6,371 nucleotides of DNA, taken from contig JANWXG010000158.1 of NCBI GenBank assembly GCA_025057335.1, forward strand, positions 1 through 6,371, in the 5' to 3' direction. This document shows, piece after piece, positions 5,736 through 6,371 of this stretch. Numbering within the stretch: the first letter of the stretch is position 1; each line of letters begins with the position of its first letter. The notes beneath the pieces are model-generated. The model ran no database searches. It saw nothing but the letters and a program-made list of their open reading frames with translations, and was not told the origin of the DNA. This DNA comes from a bacterium (GTDB taxonomy: Bacteria; Armatimonadota; HRBIN16). A program made the translations under genes and the position numbers.

Positions 5736-6371
5736 TCAATGGAATATCTGTAGCGTCGGCACGTCCCACACCACGCCAATCAGCGACCATACTGCGCCCA
5801 TCGTGTAGTCGCCCAGCACCAGTCCGAGGAAGAAGGGCAGTGTGCGCCGATACAGGAGCAGCCCGCCGTAACGCAGCACAAAGAACTTCACTAGCCAAGC
5901 GATGAGAAATGGCAGCCATAGCCACACCAGCCCTGGACCGATGCAGTAGCCCAGCGGATGGAAGGGGAACCCCACAAAGCGTGTGCGCATGGCGTATAGA
6001 AACAGTGTGAACAGGCTGGATGCTCCCACCACGCCCCAACGGTTGACCTCCGCTTTGAAACCGGAGTTCACCGCCCCGTCCAGCCAGCTGAAACTCTCGA
6101 CGCCTGTCCAGACCGCGAAGCCACGACACTTGGCGAGCGCGCCCTCGCGGTACAGCACATGCAGACACGCCCATTGCCCCACCACCGTTGCCAGCGCGAT
6201 GGAGAGCAGTATCGGCAACGCCAGCCTGCGCAAAGGGATGCCGTGCTCCTGCGCCAGCTTGAAGCCTTCCATCTGACTCGGCATGATGTGACTGCGGTTC
6301 AATCGCCAGAACCAGTGGCTCAGCGCCGCCGCTGCCATCGTAGTCGGCGTCATCAGCGTGGAATCGAACAG
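5736..6371 (-). CDS. DUF6785/DUF6784-like polytopic membrane protein, C-terminal part
   Basis: Only the last 211 residues lie in the window. The frame is open to the right edge, so the 5' end is missing. The fragment begins with a segment ending in RSHIMPSQMEGFKLA (about 26-40 of the fragment), then a membrane helix around 49-70. A weaker hydrophobic segment lies near 112-128. A conserved-looking loop GFPFHPLGY (134-142) follows, then a helix at 147-166, then RYGGLLLYRRTLPFFLGLVLG (167-187) leading into a last helix ending near 201. The FHPLGY and RYGG-LYRR-LPFFLGL signature matches my memory of the DUF6784 C-terminal domain of DUF6785 proteins, permease-like membrane proteins of unknown substrate. 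It is convergent with rplL. The membrane nature is clear; the family call is moderate and the function unknown. Confidence 0.65.
   Translation of the reverse strand: MFDSTLMTPTTMAAAALSHWFWRLNRSHIMPSQMEGFKLAQEHGIPLRRLALPILLSIALATVVGQWACLHVLYREGALAKCRGFAVWTGVESFSWLDGAVNSGFKAEVNRWGVVGASSLFTLFLYAMRTRFVGFPFHPLGYCIGPGLVWLWLPFLIAWLVKFFVLRYGGLLLYRRTLPFFLGLVLGDYTMGAVWSLIGVVWDVPTLQIFH

Overview
The window looks like part of a GC-rich bacterial chromosome. The bacterial signs are a ribosomal L10 leader upstream of rplJ-rplL, near-consensus sigma-70-type promoters, strong AGGAGG-type ribosome binding sites and Sec-type signal peptides. The mix of a DUF951 protein, an Ig-TPR protein, a large ferritin-like protein and a DUF6785/DUF6784-like membrane protein resembles Armatimonadota or related thermophile-rich lineages. 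That placement is inferred from memory of these families, not computed, and is tentative.

Layout: (1) 62-2857, plus strand: three overlapping genes forming one likely operon. They encode a 70-aa DUF951 cysteine-rich protein, an unrecognised secreted protein of 356 aa, and a 511-aa exported protein with an Ig-like domain followed by TPR repeats. (2) 2858-3072: an intergenic region with a dense cluster of short inverted repeats (probably a dispersed palindromic element) and then a promoter. (3) 3073-4431, plus strand: a 452-aa protein with three ExxH motifs in helical contexts, probably a ferritin-like di-metal protein. (4) 4435-5623, plus strand: a near-consensus promoter beginning four bases after the preceding stop, a leader of about 200 nt with the L10-leader core and an attenuator-like hairpin, then rplJ (L10) and rplL (L7/L12). 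(5) 5624-5735: a strong hairpin that probably ends the rplJL transcript. (6) 5736-6371, minus strand: the C-terminal part of a polytopic membrane protein that continues past the right edge.

How they work together: L10 and L7/L12 form the ribosomal stalk, and the stalk complex is expected to repress its own synthesis by binding the leader RNA. The secreted protein and the Ig-TPR protein are translationally coupled and probably act together at the cell envelope, but their function is unknown. Nothing in the sequence links the ferritin-like protein functionally to the ribosomal genes. Neither rplK/rplA nor rpoB, the usual flanks of rplJL, is present next to them here.

I see no tRNA, rRNA, CRISPR array or transposase. 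The most interesting points are the L10 leader with several competing partners for one RNA segment, the detached rplJL unit, the ferritin-like protein and the palindromic intergenic element. I did not find a clear multi-gene defence or other novel system.
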